From contig NZ_CP054916.1 in assembly GCF_013364155.1 (NCBI RefSeq), positions 9,206,001-9,270,000 on the forward strand: a DNA stretch of 64,000 nt. Direction: 5' to 3'. Positions within the stretch are counted from its first letter, which is position 1. Each line of letters starts with the position of its first letter. The position numbers were made by a program, and so were the translations under genes. Shown one piece after another: positions 8,780-16,904 of this stretch. Source of the stretch: Streptomyces sp. NA02950 (lineage in GTDB: Bacteria > Actinomycetota > Actinomycetes > Streptomycetales > Streptomycetaceae). The notes below the pieces were generated by a model. That model was not told where the DNA came from. It worked only from the letters and a program-made list of their open reading frames with translations, and searched no databases.

Positions 8780-9491
8780 TCAACCCTGCGCGTCGTAGAA
8801 GTCCGCGTCGTCCACGAACCGGCTTGCGAGGTCGGGGGCGAGCGCTTCGCCGCTCGGCATGACGCAGTGGTCGTAGGGGTCGGTCCGGGTCAGGATGCGC
8901 GTGCCGCCCGGCGAGAGGAATCCCTCCTGGCTGAACAGCAGGTGATTGGCGTCGGTCAGACAGGCGGCGGCGACCTCCCCGGCGGCCAGGGTACGGGCGG
9001 CGGCGCGCTCGCCGCCGATGTGGTCCCCGTGGAGCCCCACACCGGTGTCGTGGCGGTTCACCCGGAAGTGCTCGCCCGGGAGCAGGCCGAGGCCGCGCAG
9101 GTGGGACAGCGGGAGAAGGGTGGCCTGTGGGGAATCGACCGCTCCGACGGCCACGGTCCGGTCCTTCAGGTCGGAGGGCACCGTGTACGGCGAGTCGGTA
9201 CGGACGATCACCACCGAGGTGAGATCGTGGTCGGTGTCCCGCATGACCAACGGACGGACGGCCACGCCCCGGGCGGCGGCCATACGGCGGGTGCGCACCC
9301 AGGCGAGCGGCGAGTGCCAGGCGGCGTGCAGCCGCCCATCTGTCAGGTCCTCGGCCTGTCGCTCGTAGTGCGAGTAGCAGGACGAAGTCGAACGGCAGTC
9401 CCCGCTCGGTCAGCCAGGCGCGGAAGCCGGACCAGATCGTCACCACTTTCGGGTCGTAGGCGACGGCCCCCATCGCCAGCCCGGCCCTCAC
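8780..9491 (-). pseudogene. PhnD/SsuA-type periplasmic-binding-fold protein, one-base frameshift
   Basis: The start is a GTG at 9491 overlapping the previous stop (GTGA). It reads MGAVAYDPKVVTIWSGFRAW and ERGLPFDFVL, then needs removal of one extra base near 9383 to continue YSHYERQAEDLTDGRLH and SPLAWVRTRRMAAARGVAV. After this the frame is open through SVVIVRTDSPYTVPSDLKD and VGLHGDHIGGERAAARTLAAG to the end. It lacks a signal peptide, as do many stand-alone members of this fold that work in the cytoplasm. It lies between the acyl-CoA-dehydrogenase-like and ferritin-like genes. Confidence 0.6.
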
Positions 9492-9930
9492 GCTTCCTCC
9501 CCCGCGGGGTAGGTCTCGTCGAGCAGCGGCAGGCCCAGGTCGACGCGTCCGGTGAAGTCGTACAGGGCCTCGGTGGTCGGCGCCATGACGCGCGCGGCCA
9601 GGGCGTCGCGGAACCGGCGTTCCACCCCGAGTTCGCGGCGGAACGCGGAACCGCCGCAGATCCGCATCACACCGTCCGCCACCTCGGACGCGACCTCCCC
9701 GGCCACGGCGCAGCACACGAAGCGTGGCGTCGGGGCGGTCCGCGGTCAGGGCGGCCAGGGTGTCGTACAGGAACGTGCGCACCTCGTCGGTGCGGATCCG
9801 CAGCCGCGCGTACTCCCGTCGCACGACGGGCTGCACGGCCAGGCTCTGGTCGAGATGAGACAGACGGGTGCCCGTCATGCGGTCCCTCGCCAACGTCGTC
9901 AGCGCCTCCGCCACGCCTAGCCGGTGACTT
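9488..9930 (-). pseudogene. acyl-CoA dehydrogenase, C-terminal fragment truncated by an insertion element
   Basis: The C-terminal helical domain is visible in two frames: LGVAEALTTLARDRMTGTRL with RTDEVRTFLYDTLAAL, then, after a one-base shift near 9718, AGEVASEVADGVMRICGGSAFRRELGVERRFRD to the stop. ICGGSAFRRELGVERRFRD is typical of the acyl-CoA dehydrogenase C-terminus. The N-terminal two thirds are missing, and a dead IS1634-type element starts at about 9931. The stop overlaps the next gene's start. Confidence 0.6.
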
Positions 9931-11680
9931 CGCACATGGGGGTATCAGGTCTCCTGCCAGCGGGGGCGGGTTTCGTCGATGCCGAGGAGTTCGAGCAGGT
10001 GTGCTTGGGCTCCCTGGCTGACGAGGATGACGGGCGGGTCGGTTGCGGTGCCGGGGCGGAGCATGAGGCCGTCGAGGTGGTAGAGGATCATCCGTCCGGT
10101 GAAGCGGACCCTGCGATGGTCGGGGTAGAGCCCGCGCATGGTCTGCTCGGCTCCCAGGGCCTGGCGGACTTGGCGTTCGATCAGCCAGAACACGAGCAGG
10201 GCCAGGCAGATCACGGTGATCAGGGCGGTGATGCGGCGGTTGTGCTCCAGGAAGGTCGGCGCGACGGCCAGGGGACCTGAAATCGCCGTAGCGGCGTTCG
10301 ACCACTGCCTGGTCTTTGTAGCGCTTGAGGACTTCGGCGGCGTCGGCCTGCTCGGGAGTGAGCCGGGTGACCAGGGAGTACCAGCCGTCGGCGGCGGCCT
10401 CGGTGTCGAGGAGGTCCTGGTCGAAGTGCCAGGTCAGGGACGGGCGCCCGTCGGAGTCGGTGGTGACGGTGGTGCGCAGGCAGTTCGCGACGCGCCGGGT
10501 CTTGGCGATCACGCCGATCCGGGCCCCGACCTTCGCCGCGGTGTTGTAGTAGCGGCCGCCGGCGGAGCGCTGCAGTTTATCCAGGTCTTCCGTTGCCTTG
10601 GTCAGGGGTTTGGCGCGGGCGGCCTGCTGGCCTTTGGCATTGCCGGTAGAGTAGACCGGATCTGGCGCAGCCGGTGCACCGGGTCGCGTTTACGCCGCCC
10701 GGTCATGACGTGGACGTCCTCCAGGACTCGGTAGGTTTCCCGCTGGTCAGCAAGGGTGTTCCGCTCGCGGTCGCGGTCGTTGACGTAGTCGACCAGTTGG
10801 GCGGAGGTCACGTCCAAGGCGGCATAGACCTCGGCCTTGACCTGGGCGGCCGGGAGCGGGGCGATAAAGTCGACGCCTGCGTCCAGCAGCGCGGTGATGT
10901 TCGGGTAGGACACGAGTTTGGAGTCCGCGACGAGCAGGAGGTCTTAGCGGTCGGCGATCTTGCGCAGGGACTTCATCGCGCCGACGACCTGGGCGACCTC
11001 GCCCGCCCCGCCGTCGTAGACGCGGTGGAACAGCGGGACGCCCCCGTCCCGGCTGACGGCCAGCCCGGCCTGGGTCTGCTTCAAGTCCACCCGCCGGTCC
11101 TTGGGATGGCCGTACATGACCTGCCAGAACCCCTCCTCTTGGTCCTCATATGCGCCGAACAGCGACATCGAGGCCAGGTCCCAGTGGATCTGGGCGGTAT
11201 CGATGCCGAACTCCGAAATCGCCTGCGCGCCGACCGATCCGGTGATCTCCTCCAGGCACGGGGCGATCGCATCCAGCGCCCGAGCGATCCGGTCGTCGTT
11301 GAGCAGTTCCGGATCAACGCCGAACACCTCCGGCACAGCCCACCCACGCGCCCAGTTCTCCACCCCGACCATCGATGTCGGCGAGGAGAGCCGGTTGGCG
11401 ACCAGCACCTCGATGACCTGTCCGTGCGTCAAGTGCGCCACGTCCCGGTCCGGGCGCAGCTCGTCGATGATCCCGGCCACGTCCAGCCGGCGCAGAAACG
11501 GAGCAGAGGCAGGCAGAGCGCCCAGACGCCTCTTCACCACGGAAGTCAACTCCACCGTCATGCGAGGACTGGACCCGTGAGCGACGGGTGTACGAGATAT
11601 CGGCATGTCTCACTCAACGAGCCACACCCGGCCGGGTAGCGGGCACATCGTCGGATCATCCGAACCGGTCATATGCGGAG
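9931..11680. mobile_element. IS1634-family-like insertion element (inactive)
   Basis: The element carries a single degenerate transposase on the minus strand and cuts the acyl-CoA dehydrogenase remnant. Possible imperfect ends are TTCGCACATG near 9930-9939 and, in reverse complement, TCCGCATATG near 11671-11680 (8 of 10 bases alike). The exact borders and any target duplication are uncertain. Confidence 0.5.
9945..11561 (-). pseudogene. IS1634-family transposase, multiply interrupted
   Basis: The start MTVELTSVVKRRLGALPASAP and VLVANRLSSPTSMVGVENW matches the N-terminal domain of IS1634-type transposases. GIDTAQIHWDLASMSLFGAY and the following region belong to the DDE core. An in-frame TAA at 10946-10944 splits ADR from DLLLVADSKLVSYPN. 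The frame changes again near 10600 and near 10250 before the C-terminal piece FWLIERQVRQALGAEQTMRGLYP. The full span would give about 539 codons, the family's usual size. It cannot make an active enzyme. Confidence 0.75.
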
Positions 11681-11687
11681 GATGGGA

Positions 11688-12389
11688 CTAGCCGTGGAGG
11701 GTTCGGTCGGCTCCGGTGCTGTCGTAGGACTGCTCGATGATGCCCAGAGTCGCGGCAAGGTGCCGACGCGTCAGCTCTTCGGCGGCCTCGATGTCCTGGG
11801 CCCGCAGGAGGCCGAGCAGTTCGATGTGTTCGGCGTTGCTGTGCTCTTGCTGATCGGGCTCACGCAGTGACAGGGCCACATACGGGGTCGCACTGTCGCG
11901 CAGTCCCGCGACGATGCCGGCGAGGCGGCTGTCCTCCGCGGGCGCGAAGAGGATGTGGTGGAACTCCTGGTTGAGCTCGGCCCATCGGGAGAGGTCATGC
12001 TCCTCGGCCATCTGCTCGTACAAGCGCTCCGCCTGGTCGAGGGCTGCCTTGTCGAGCTGCTCCGCCGCGCGGCGGAGCAGCATGGGTTCGAGGACGATCC
12101 TCAACTCGTAGATTTCCCGGACCTCGGCGAGGCTCAGCGATCTGACGAAGGCTCCCCGATGCGGGTCGAGGGTCACCAATCCCTCGCGGGCCAGGTCCTG
12201 AATCGCCTCGCGGACCGGGGTGGTGCTCACGCCGAGCCGGGCGGCGAGCTCGGTCTGCACCAGTCGGCTGCCGGGCTGCACTCGGCCGTCGAGGATGTCG
12301 GAGCGCAGCGTCTGGCGCGCGAACTCGTAGTTGGTTCGGGGACGGCTGCCGGTCACCGCTTCAGCTCCGTTCCCGGAACGCGGGGACAC
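11688..12389 (-). CDS. GntR-family regulator (FadR/FCD subfamily)
   Basis: The 233-residue protein has an N-terminal winged helix (ILDGRVQPGSRLVQTELAARLGVSTTPVREAIQDLAREGL) and a C-terminal helical FCD ligand domain (YELRIVLEPMLLRRAAEQ ... LNQEFHHILF ... HLAATLGIIEQ). FCD domains usually bind small organic acids through a metal held by Asp/His residues. The start is a GTG at 12389. It lies 56 bases downstream of the asparaginase gene in the same direction, so it is probably co-transcribed and controls asparaginase and the divergent MFS gene. The palindrome ACTTTATAAAGT at 13494 is a candidate operator. Confidence 0.85.
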   Translation of the reverse strand: MSPRSGNGAEAVTGSRPRTNYEFARQTLRSDILDGRVQPGSRLVQTELAARLGVSTTPVREAIQDLAREGLVTLDPHRGAFVRSLSLAEVREIYELRIVLEPMLLRRAAEQLDKAALDQAERLYEQMAEEHDLSRWAELNQEFHHILFAPAEDSRLAGIVAGLRDSATPYVALSLREPDQQEHSNAEHIELLGLLRAQDIEAAEELTRRHLAATLGIIEQSYDSTGADRTLHG

Positions 12390-12445
12390 GTGTCGCTCTC
12401 CTGGCCCTCATGGGGTCGTCCACACTGTCGTCGCACTTCGAGAAC

Positions 12446-13486
12446 CTATCCGAGATCGCCCCGCCGGCGGAACTCTTCTTCGATCCATTCCCGCTCGGCA
12501 CCCGCGGCGAGCAGTGTGCACAGCAGTACTCGGGCCTTGCGCGGGCACAGCCATCCGGCCATCGTCACCCCCATCGCCAGAAGGTCCGATTCCGAGCCGC
12601 GGAAACCGTAGGTTCGGCGGAAAGTCGTGCCGGAGCCGGCGCGGGAGGCCACCACCACGGGGAGATTCGGGAGCGCCCGCTCGATCGCGTCGGCCACCCC
12701 CTGGGAGACATGACCGACGCCGGTGGCGGCGACCACCACGCCCGGTGCACCGGCCGCCACGACGGCATCGAGCAGCTCGCCGGAATCGTCGAGAGTGGCC
12801 TCCACCAGGGGGACACGGGCGGCGACGGAATCCGTGCCGCCGGGCCGGGGCCGCGGCCGCTCCAGCGCGGGCGGCCGGATGCCCGGCGGATGGAAATAGT
12901 GCACGGCGCCTTCGGTGACGGCTGCAACCGGGCCCGTGGGCGCGGAGGAGAAGGCATCCGGACGGCTGGAGTTCGCCTTTCGCACCCATCGCGCCAAGTG
13001 CACCTCGTCGCCCATCACCAACACGCAGCCCCGCGAGCGGCTGGCCGGAGCTGCCGCGACGGTCAGCGCGGCGACGAGGTTGGCCGGTCCGTCCGCGCCG
13101 GGCAGGGCCGGGTGACGCATGGCACCCGTGACGACGAGGGGCTCCTGATACGGCCATACGGTCTCGAAGAAGTAGGCGGTCTCTTCCAAGGTGTCCGTGC
13201 CCTGCACGACGACCACTCCGGCCGCGCCGGCCGCCACCTGTCCGGCCGCCCAGTCGTAGCAGTCTCCGAGCGTGTCGAAGTCGAGTGAGGCGCCCGGAAC
13301 GGTGGCCAGCGTGGCGGCGCGTACGTCGATGTCCAGCTGCTCGGCGAGTCCGCCGAGGAGGTCCTCGGCGCGCAGTTCCGGACGGACGCCCGCGGCAGCG
13401 CCGCTCGTCGTCATCGTGATGGTGCCGCCGAGGGAGGCGACGGCGACCAGAGGCCGCCCGGTCTTGGTGTGAGCCTTGCACATCAT
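12446..13486 (-). CDS. type I/II-like L-asparaginase (asparaginase/glutaminase family)
   Basis: The 346-residue protein has both family signatures: VAVASLGGTITMT, with the nucleophile Thr, and VVVQGTDTLEETAYFFE, with the second Thr-Asp pair. GDEVHLARWVRKANSSRPDAFSS is the usual substrate-binding stretch. It hydrolyses asparagine (or a related amide) to the acid and ammonia. No signal peptide is seen, so it acts in the cytoplasm. I choose the ATG pair at 13486/13483; no clear ribosome site precedes it and a longer TTG start at 13522 is possible. It is divergent from an MFS transporter, with a short shared promoter region. This suggests uptake and hydrolysis of one amide substrate. Confidence 0.85.
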   Translation of the reverse strand: MMCKAHTKTGRPLVAVASLGGTITMTTSGAAAGVRPELRAEDLLGGLAEQLDIDVRAATLATVPGASLDFDTLGDCYDWAAGQVAAGAAGVVVVQGTDTLEETAYFFETVWPYQEPLVVTGAMRHPALPGADGPANLVAALTVAAAPASRSRGCVLVMGDEVHLARWVRKANSSRPDAFSSAPTGPVAAVTEGAVHYFHPPGIRPPALERPRPRPGGTDSVAARVPLVEATLDDSGELLDAVVAAGAPGVVVAATGVGHVSQGVADAIERALPNLPVVVASRAGSGTTFRRTYGFRGSESDLLAMGVTMAGWLCPRKARVLLCTLLAAGAEREWIEEEFRRRGDLG

Positions 13487-13493
13487 ACTGTGC

Positions 13494-13505
13494 ACTTTAT
13501 AAAGT
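13494..13505. promoter_or_regulatory. 12-bp perfect palindrome, candidate GntR operator
   Basis: ACTTTATAAAGT is a perfect palindrome in the 47-base gap between the divergent asparaginase and MFS genes. AT-rich 10-12 bp palindromes are typical sites of FCD-type GntR proteins, and such a gene is in this operon. It is 8 bases from the asparaginase ATG and 28 from the MFS ATG. Confidence 0.55.
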
Positions 13506-13533
13506 CTGCCCACTCGCGACAAGGAGGGCAGTC

Positions 13534-14877
13534 ATGACGGCTCCCAGATACCGCTATGTGATCTTCTGTCTGTTGGTCGCCGTGGCGTTGGTCAACTACA
13601 TCGACCGTGGCGCCATCTCGTACGCTGCCGGGCCGGTCACCGCCGAGTTCGGCTTCGACAAACCGGCGTGGGGCCAGGTGCTCGGCTTCTTCGGGTACGG
13701 GTACATGTTCGGTGCGCTGCTGGGTGGCTGGCTCGCCGACCGGATCGGGCCACGCCGGGTATGGCTGTGCGCCGGTGCCGCGTGGTCGGTGCTGGAGATC
13801 GCTTCCGCGTTCGCCGGTGAGATCGGTATCGGGCTCTTCGCCGGCTCTGCGCTCGCCGGATTCGCGGTCGTGCGCGTGCTCTTCGGGTTCACAGAAGGGC
13901 CGGCCTACTCGACCATCAACCGGACCATCGCGGACTGGGCGGCGGCCAAGGAGCGCGGCTTCGCGGTTTCGCTGGGACTCCTCAGCACTCCGCTCGGCGC
14001 ACTGCTCACCGCGCCGGTCTCGGTCGGGCTGCTGACCCTGACCGACAGCTGGCGGACCACGTTCATCATCCTCGGGGTAGTCGGCCTGCTGCTCCTCATC
14101 GCCTTCTACCGTATGTTCCGCAACGCGCCGGAGGACCACCCGAAGGTTACGGCGGAGGAACTCCGCCACATCCGCGGCATCGGTGAACCGGCCGGCCCCG
14201 AAGCAGCCGCACAGCCGGACATACGCGTACCGGCGTGGGCCTTCTTCCGCAGCCGGACCCTGCTGCTCAACGCGGTCGGCTACTTCTCGTTCATGTTCGT
14301 CAATTTCACGATCCTGACCTGGGTTCCCAAGTACTTGCAGGACGAGTTCGGCTTCTCGCTCGGCTCCCTCTGGTACCTCGGCATGGTGCCGTGGATCGGT
14401 GCATGTGTGACGATCCTGCTCGGTGGGCGGATATCCGACCGGCTGCGGCGCCGTACCGGCAGCCTCCGCGTGGCGCGCAATGCGGTGGCGGTGTGCTCCA
14501 TGGCCGCGACGTCACTGTGCTTCCTGAGCATCCCTCTCGTGAACAGCGCGGTCGGCGTTCTGACGCTGATGGCCATCGGCAATGCGCTGAACTCGCTGCC
14601 CAACGCCGTCTTCTGGAGCGTCATCATCGACACCGCGCCGACGCGCGCCGGAACCTTCGGCGGATTCACCCACTTCATCGCGAACATCGCCGCGGTCGCC
14701 GCTCCCACACTCGCCGGATATCTGGCGGCGCGATGGGGGTACCACTCGATATTCGTTGCGGCCGGTGTCGCGACCGCCGTCGGCATGTGCGCCATGGCGC
14801 TGATCCGCCCCGGGTACCTCGGTCGATCATGGACTGCGCCGACCTCGCCTGCTCCTGGTGAGAAGGCGACCGCCTGA
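13534..14877 (+). CDS. MFS transporter, anion:cation symporter type
   Basis: This is a 447-residue protein with 12 predicted membrane segments. The MFS motif between helices 2 and 3 is present (GGWLADRIGPRRVW), as are NYIDRGAISYA in helix 1 and FTEGPAYSTINRTIADW in helix 4. These are typical of the ACS family (hexuronate, glucarate and phthalate-type acid uptake by proton symport). A strong ribosome site (AAGGAGGG) lies 6 bases before the ATG. It is divergent from asparaginase and probably imports an organic acid or amide that the enzyme uses. The substrate is not deducible from sequence. Confidence 0.85.
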   Translation: MTAPRYRYVIFCLLVAVALVNYIDRGAISYAAGPVTAEFGFDKPAWGQVLGFFGYGYMFGALLGGWLADRIGPRRVWLCAGAAWSVLEIASAFAGEIGIGLFAGSALAGFAVVRVLFGFTEGPAYSTINRTIADWAAAKERGFAVSLGLLSTPLGALLTAPVSVGLLTLTDSWRTTFIILGVVGLLLLIAFYRMFRNAPEDHPKVTAEELRHIRGIGEPAGPEAAAQPDIRVPAWAFFRSRTLLLNAVGYFSFMFVNFTILTWVPKYLQDEFGFSLGSLWYLGMVPWIGACVTILLGGRISDRLRRRTGSLRVARNAVAVCSMAATSLCFLSIPLVNSAVGVLTLMAIGNALNSLPNAVFWSVIIDTAPTRAGTFGGFTHFIANIAAVAAPTLAGYLAARWGYHSIFVAAGVATAVGMCAMALIRPGYLGRSWTAPTSPAPGEKATA

Positions 14878-15250
14878 GCGATCGCCTGCTCACCACCTCA
14901 CAGAGTGAGCGGTTCTCCGCGAGATGACGCGCGGGAGTCAACGGCGATCGGCGATCTCCGAGACACCGAAACGACGAACACGGCCCAGGCCTTTGGGCCT
15001 GGGCCAGAGTTCGACCGACGCCGGCCTACGCCGCGCACCGCTCCTCAACCCCCGGCATCGGTCGCGGGGAGCGAAGGGTTCGACTCTGCTGGCATGAAGA
15101 CACGAGAGACCGCATTCTTCTCATGGAGAGCAAGCCCATCGTTGGGGGCGTGGAAGGCGCCGACGCGAGGACTGGCTTTCGTATCGTCGCCACGGGAGCC
15201 GCATCTGCCCAGGATCAGTGACCCGGTCCGGCCCCGAGACAGCAGCTAGA
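14878..15250. other. gene-free stretch after the MFS gene
   Basis: Apart from the terminator hairpin at 14982-15005 I see no coding region. The right end passes into the border of an IS1380-like remnant. Confidence 0.45.
14982..15005 (+). terminator. terminator hairpin of the MFS gene
   Basis: GGCCCAGGCC and GGCCTGGGCC form a perfect 10-bp stem with a TTTG loop, about 105 bases after the MFS stop. Confidence 0.6.
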
Positions 15251-15480
15251 GCCTCGCCGTTTCACTTGGGGATGGCAGGCTCTGGGGCGGAAGTACGAAA
15301 GTGCCTTCCTGGCCTGGGACGGTGAACCTTGCTGAGGGGTTCTGTCGGTCCAGGCGGAGGGCACTTTCCACGTGCAGGCTATCGGGTTGCGTCCCAAGGT
15401 TAAGGTCAGTGCCGATGGTTCGGGGGGTGATCGGTCATGCCGGGGCACGGTGGCTGGCGGATCTTGCTGATGCCTCGGAG
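15250..15480 (+). pseudogene. IS1380-family transposase, N-terminal remnant
   Basis: A GTG at 15372 starts VQAIGLRPKVKVSADGSG, the usual beginning of actinobacterial IS1380 transposases. An extra G near 15421-15426 shifts the frame to GVIGHAGARWLADLADAS. The sequence then stops matching where IS110-type sequence begins on the other strand. Upstream, about 120 bases probably include the element's left end. Only some 35 of about 460 codons remain. Confidence 0.65.
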
Positions 15481-15496
15481 ATTCCTCATGGAGTTG

Positions 15497-15965
15497 TCAA
15501 GCGGCCAGTGTGACGGGCGGTATGAGGTCGTAGCACCGTCCGTCACGTAAAAGGGCCCACAGGACGTTGACCCTGCGGCGGGCGAGCGCCATGACGGCCT
15601 GGCTGTGACGTTTGCCTTGGGCGCGCTTGCGGTCGTAGAACCGGCGGGATTCGCCGCAGCACGGATGCTGATCAGCGCGGAGGTGTTGAAGACGCGTCGG
15701 AGGCGCCGGCTGTAGCGGGTGGGGCGGTGCAGGTTGCCGCTCACCTTCCCGGAGTCACGAGGCACCGGGGAGACGCCAGCGAAGGAGGCCAGCCGGTCCG
15801 CGCTGGCGGAGGCTCCCATGTCCCTGCCGGTGGAGGCCAGGAACTCGGCGCCCAGCAGGACACCGATGCCGGGCATGCCCGTGATCACCTCCGCGCTGCG
15901 GTGGCGGCGAAACCGGGCCTCGATGAGCTTGTCGGTTTCCGCGAGCTTCTCGTTGAGGGCAGGCA
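15497..15965 (-). pseudogene. IS110-family transposase, C-terminal fragment with a frameshift
   Basis: The fragment reads EKLAETDKLIEARFRRHRSAEVI, then TGMPGIGVLLGAEFLA with ADRLASFAGVSPVPRDSGKVSGN, the transposase_20 region of IS110 enzymes. After ALISIR one base is missing near 15657; with it restored the text ends SRRFYDRKRAQGKRHSQAV ... WALLRDGRCYD and a stop at 15497. The N-terminal RuvC-like domain is absent, replaced at about 15966 by a chitinase fragment on the other strand. Confidence 0.7.
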
Positions 15966-16067
15966 ATCGCCGGTCAACTCGCCGACATCTACGGGATTTC
16001 CAACTCCCAGGCCTACGGGATGATGGGCCTGACGCCGATCGCCGGCAAGAACGACGAGGCCGAATAG
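15966..16067 (+). pseudogene. fragment of a GH18-type chitinase C-terminal region
   Basis: Thirty-three codons read IAGQLADIYGISNSQAYGMM and LTPIAGKNDEAE before a TAG. The pattern (short helix, then GLTPIAGKND) resembles the end of the catalytic barrel in Streptomyces GH18 chitinases, where a conserved MxGxTPMIGxND-like segment occurs. No other part of a chitinase is present. It sits between an IS110 fragment and the response regulator gene, so it is rearrangement debris. Confidence 0.4.
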
Positions 16068-16223
16068 GGTCAGAGCAGCCGGGACTGGCAGCGGCTGACC
16101 GGTCCGTGCCGATGAGCCAGTTCTCTTCCGAACACGGGCGCCGGCGTGCCCGCCGATCGTCTCGCTGTGCTGATCGAACTGAGCAGGGAGACCCAGTGTT
16201 CTGAGCCGGAGACGCAACCCGGG

Positions 16224-16904
16224 TCAGAGGGTGGGGGGAGTGGGCCGTACGAGGCCTGTCTGGTAGGCGATGACGACCAGTTGGGCGCGGTCGCGGGCGC
16301 CCAGTTTGGTCATGGCGCGGTGGATGTGGGTGCGTACGGTCAGCGGGCTGACGAAGAGGGCCTCGGCGACCTCGTCGTTGGTCTTCCCCTCGGCGGCCAG
16401 GCTCATGACCTCGCGTTCGCGGACGGTGAGGTCGGCCAGGCGTTCCGGTGATGCCAGGTGAGTGCCGGCGGCGGGGGACATGAGGAAGCGGGTGATGAGG
16501 GAGCGGGTGGCGGTGGGTGACAAGAGTGCCTCGCCGGAGGCCACGGTGCGTAGGCCGGCCAGGAGGGTGTCGGCGGTGACGTCCTTGCCGAGGAAGCCGC
16601 TGGCACCGGCGCGCAGCGCCTGGGCGACGTAGTCCTCGGTCTCGAAGGTGGTGAGGATGAGGATGCGGGTGGTGGTCAGCTCCGGGTCGGCGCAGATGGC
16701 GGAGGTGGCGGTCAGGCCGTCGGTGCCCGGCATGCGGATGTCCATCAGGGCGACGTCGGGGTGGTGGCTTCGCGTGAGCTGCACCGCCTCCGTGCCGTCG
16801 GATGCCTCGCCCACCACCTCCATGTCGTCGCAGGAGTCGATCAGGATCCGGAAGGTGGCCCGCAGCAGCGCCTGGTCGTCGGCGAGCAGTACTCGGATGG
16901 TCAT
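16224..16904 (-). CDS. NarL/FixJ-family response regulator
   Basis: The 226-residue protein has an N-terminal receiver domain (MTIRVLLADDQALLRATFRIL, with acceptor Asp in PDVALMDIRMPGTDG and the conserved Lys in GFLGKDVTA). The C-terminal LuxR helix-turn-helix is LTVREREVMSLAAEGKTNDEVAEALFVSPLTVRTH. Its ATG overlaps the kinase stop (ATGA), so the two are translationally coupled. It is the output partner of the kinase at 16901-18139. The neighbouring MMPL exporter gene in the same direction is a likely target. Confidence 0.9.
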   Translation of the reverse strand: MTIRVLLADDQALLRATFRILIDSCDDMEVVGEASDGTEAVQLTRSHHPDVALMDIRMPGTDGLTATSAICADPELTTTRILILTTFETEDYVAQALRAGASGFLGKDVTADTLLAGLRTVASGEALLSPTATRSLITRFLMSPAAGTHLASPERLADLTVREREVMSLAAEGKTNDEVAEALFVSPLTVRTHIHRAMTKLGARDRAQLVVIAYQTGLVRPTPPTL

